DNA of 64,000 nt from Linnemannia hyalina (taxonomy: Eukaryota > Mortierellomycota > Mortierellomycetes > Mortierellales > Mortierellaceae). This document shows, in pieces, positions 63,001 to 64,000 of the stretch (position 1 is its first letter; every line of letters begins with the position of its first letter). The translations under genes were made by a program, and so were the position numbers. The stretch is taken from assembly GCA_019671135.1 (NCBI GenBank), contig JAHRHY010000014.1, forward strand, positions 1,300,001-1,364,000. Reading direction: 5' to 3'. The notes beneath the pieces were generated by a model. The model searched no databases. It was not told the DNA's origin and saw only the letters and a program-made list of their open reading frames with translations.

Positions 63001-64000
63001 CGAGCAGAGTGGGGTCAAGTTTCAACAGGATCTGGCAGCTGCGATTTTTGTACATCAGGACGGCAGACCTGTTGTTGAATACATCAACAAACACGACAAA
63101 TGTTCCTGGAAAGCGGCGTTTTTCAGCATGGACTGCGAGACGAGTCTTCTCCGTGGCGCCAGTCTTCTCAGCCGAGCTGGCACTCAGTACCGCTTTGTCC
63201 ATCGCTCCGTGTTGGAATACTTTTTCGCCTGCACCATCTCTGGGCCCACCAAGGAGCGTGATGAATTTGATCCGCCTGTCCATTCCGATACCCCCGCCAC
63301 CCCACCCACCATTAGCACACATCCATTGTCCCAGAAGGACCTTGTCGTAGAGCCCTCGATCATCCAGTTTCTGGCGGAGCGCGTGCAACTGGATTCTGGA
63401 TTCAAGGACGAGCTCCTCGCCATCATCGAGCTGTCGAAGACCGACAACCAAGCAGCTCGAGCCGCTGCGAACGCCATCACGATCTTGGTCAAGGCAGGAG
63501 TACGATTCAACGGAGCCGATCTTCGGGGTATTCGAGTTCCTGGAGCGGATCTGTCTGGAGGCCAGTTCGACTCTGCACAACTGCAGGAGGCTGAGTTGAC
63601 AGATGTGAACCTCACCAAGAGCTGGATTCGTCAGGTGGACTTCACCAAGGCGCAGATGGAGAGAGTTCAGTTCGGAGAGTTGCCGTACCTGAAGGAGAAT
63701 GGGTGGGTATTGTCGTGCGCCTATTCACCTGACGGAACATCGTTCGCTGCAGGTCTCTCTAGAGGAGGCATCAACATTTACGACACCACCACGTGGGTAA
63801 CGACTCACACTTTTGAAGGGCATCGAGGCCGTATTAAGAGCATTGCCTATTCGCCAACCAGTCCTCAACTCATTTCAGGCAGCGACGATAGGACAGTACG
63901 ATTGTGGGACTGCGAGAGTGGGTCGTGCATTTTTGTTCTAGAAGGGCATACCGACGAAGTGTTGACTGTGGCATTTTCACCCTCTGGCAAGCAGGTCGCT
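60089..64000 (+). CDS. NWD5: STAND protein, partial at the window edge
   Basis: Open from the ATG at 60089 through 1304 codons to the last base, with no stop. The start is MSSSSPQGDSPP, and the frame is consistent with the paralogues at both ends (the last residues read SGKQVA). NACHT Walker A GDSGAGKS (K728) and LICDGYDE are intact; FVHRSVLEYFF and the pentapeptide repeats follow, and about two and a half WD40 repeats are inside the window. In the helical region it shares a variant block with NWD2 (EAFRVGADGTIR, FIHQGRL, CRHN) where NWD1, NWD3 and NWD4 read EALRV or ESLRV, FIRQ and CRNN. Whether the 3' part is intact cannot be seen. Confidence 0.9.
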   Translation, partial: MSSSSPQGDSPPHPPAPSSAPPEHPEITVDGHRVLSQLENTATLGRVSSKSGDIPTIAQGLATIQLGPANLLSPLGHRTTRDVAEDVDHGPGYTSDARSVSSGHSSKVGFRKRLSRFLNGDPKVKETAPASAASSAPITLIGNEGHIQSGPPDRDAVPVSLGLRSPPYSAGMSSTPFVVPATQPQPSPAASGTLRMDIFPENVIKPIYKTDLPKPHARVDKTPQLVYCCSLLSKVLGPLQPASDSDVSQDSPLDDKEKEWVQLIDPVLLGRYRWLLEQLVRAFADNPLKTSDAITEIVLVGPVLDRGIYRSLLSCFIYKFEQTTALDVTLLQGLVQLVECASSGYLVDDDLVRIATVLSKELSITHIGTSDHPLHLTLSLARVLDVMVTGKVKDLNRERDHQPMMQLLDGLKDSDNVVQKYEAAYAYQALQYAPDDETPLQVLWRYAKVAAAGAGAVSSVFKLDPEGLLKGIENLQEIGAAALGAVSTGIEVVEAFRVGADGTIRATESKFEFMKKRSWYLALQGTALFIHQGRLSDFNLVVSQAPCRHNANFQWGICRQVGEIAVDPLWDVLVRQQAVDFLGELFRSGADWKPHVDVKRWILTILVQISGMSDVSIKNRAFALLLDLKKGGIAEYPGSYLLSRRLPLPITSPLLAKVQEIPKLEYDLHILRSMRIDEYKQAVYIDPMAKLSLQDTDDNLFSLMDKVKDFLASDTQVMLILGDSGAGKSTFNRHLEHELWQEYKAGGRIPLFINLPSLERPEKDLVAEQLRSHNFLEDQIRELKLHRQFMLICDGYDESQLTSNLHTTNLFNRSGQWDVKLLITCRTQYLGPDYRSRFESKAVDQYTRVANDLFQQAVITPFTREQIEDYVEHYVPLVPRTWVKKDYMDKLEAIPNLMDLVRNPFLLTLSLEALPTVVQGKTDLSRLRITRAELYDTFVRHWMAVNKRRMEDQRLEGENQVAFEELLEAGFEQSGVKFQQDLAAAIFVHQDGRPVVEYINKHDKCSWKAAFFSMDCETSLLRGASLLSRAGTQYRFVHRSVLEYFFACTISGPTKERDEFDPPVHSDTPATPPTISTHPLSQKDLVVEPSIIQFLAERVQLDSGFKDELLAIIELSKTDNQAARAAANAITILVKAGVRFNGADLRGIRVPGADLSGGQFDSAQLQEAELTDVNLTKSWIRQVDFTKAQMERVQFGELPYLKENGWVLSCAYSPDGTSFAAGLSRGGINIYDTTTWVTTHTFEGHRGRIKSIAYSPTSPQLISGSDDRTVRLWDCESGSCIFVLEGHTDEVLTVAFSPSGKQVA

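Noticed and set aside
1..64000. CRISPR arrays, bacterial operons, rRNA genes
   Set aside because: No short regularly spaced repeats with unique spacers and no rRNA sequence were seen; introns, tRNA form and gene families are eukaryotic.

Overview
The window reads as nuclear DNA of an early-diverging filamentous fungus, most likely Mortierellomycota (Mortierella/Linnemannia group). It has short GT-AG introns (about 70-500 nt), C/T-rich leaders, nuclear tRNA genes and very long intronless STAND proteins of a NACHT / pentapeptide / 14-blade WD40 type that I recall as strongly expanded in Mortierella-like genomes. That assignment is from recall; no search was run.

Left part (1-16 kb) is an ordinary housekeeping neighbourhood: a three-finger C2H2 transcription factor with a long pyrimidine-rich upstream region, tRNA-Ala(AGC) and tRNA-Pro(AGG), a six-exon YIPF1/Yip5-type Golgi membrane protein, a divergently transcribed three-exon Ap4A phosphorylase, a 780-residue Ser-rich protein of unknown function and a 109-residue coiled-coil protein.

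From about 16 kb to the right edge the window is an accessory array. Its repeated unit is a STAND gene and a pirin (Fe-cupin) gene that diverge from a shared intergenic region of about 2 kb, so that neighbouring units have convergent 3' ends. Five STAND genes (called NWD1-NWD5 here) and six pirin loci are present. NWD1, NWD3 and NWD4 are complete; NWD5 is open to the window edge; NWD2 is a pseudogene with four coding lesions and a lost 5'UTR splice acceptor. Two pirin genes (37776-38660 and 48544-49428) are intact and appear identical in coding sequence, although their flanks have diverged. Four other pirin copies are broken, each in its own way.

Each shared intergenic region holds three things: a pirin promoter; a conserved non-coding block ('block R') ending in AATAAAGCA; and a C/T-rich non-coding first exon of the STAND gene, with a GTATGT donor and an intron of about 0.8-0.9 kb that ends a few bases before the ATG.

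The array is split into two orientations. The left half (16.2-32.8 kb, STAND genes on the minus strand) is bracketed by two copies of an inverted-repeat MITE-like element. The right half (37.8-64 kb, STAND genes on the plus strand) contains a decayed LINE 3' fragment. Between the halves lies a ten-exon VPS9-domain (Rab5-type GEF) gene with a large insertion in its catalytic domain.

Fungal STAND proteins with NACHT and WD40 parts are known recognition receptors (for example heterokaryon-incompatibility HET-D/HET-E). A role for this array in recognition or immunity, and any working link between the STAND protein and pirin, are inferences from architecture and repeated linkage.
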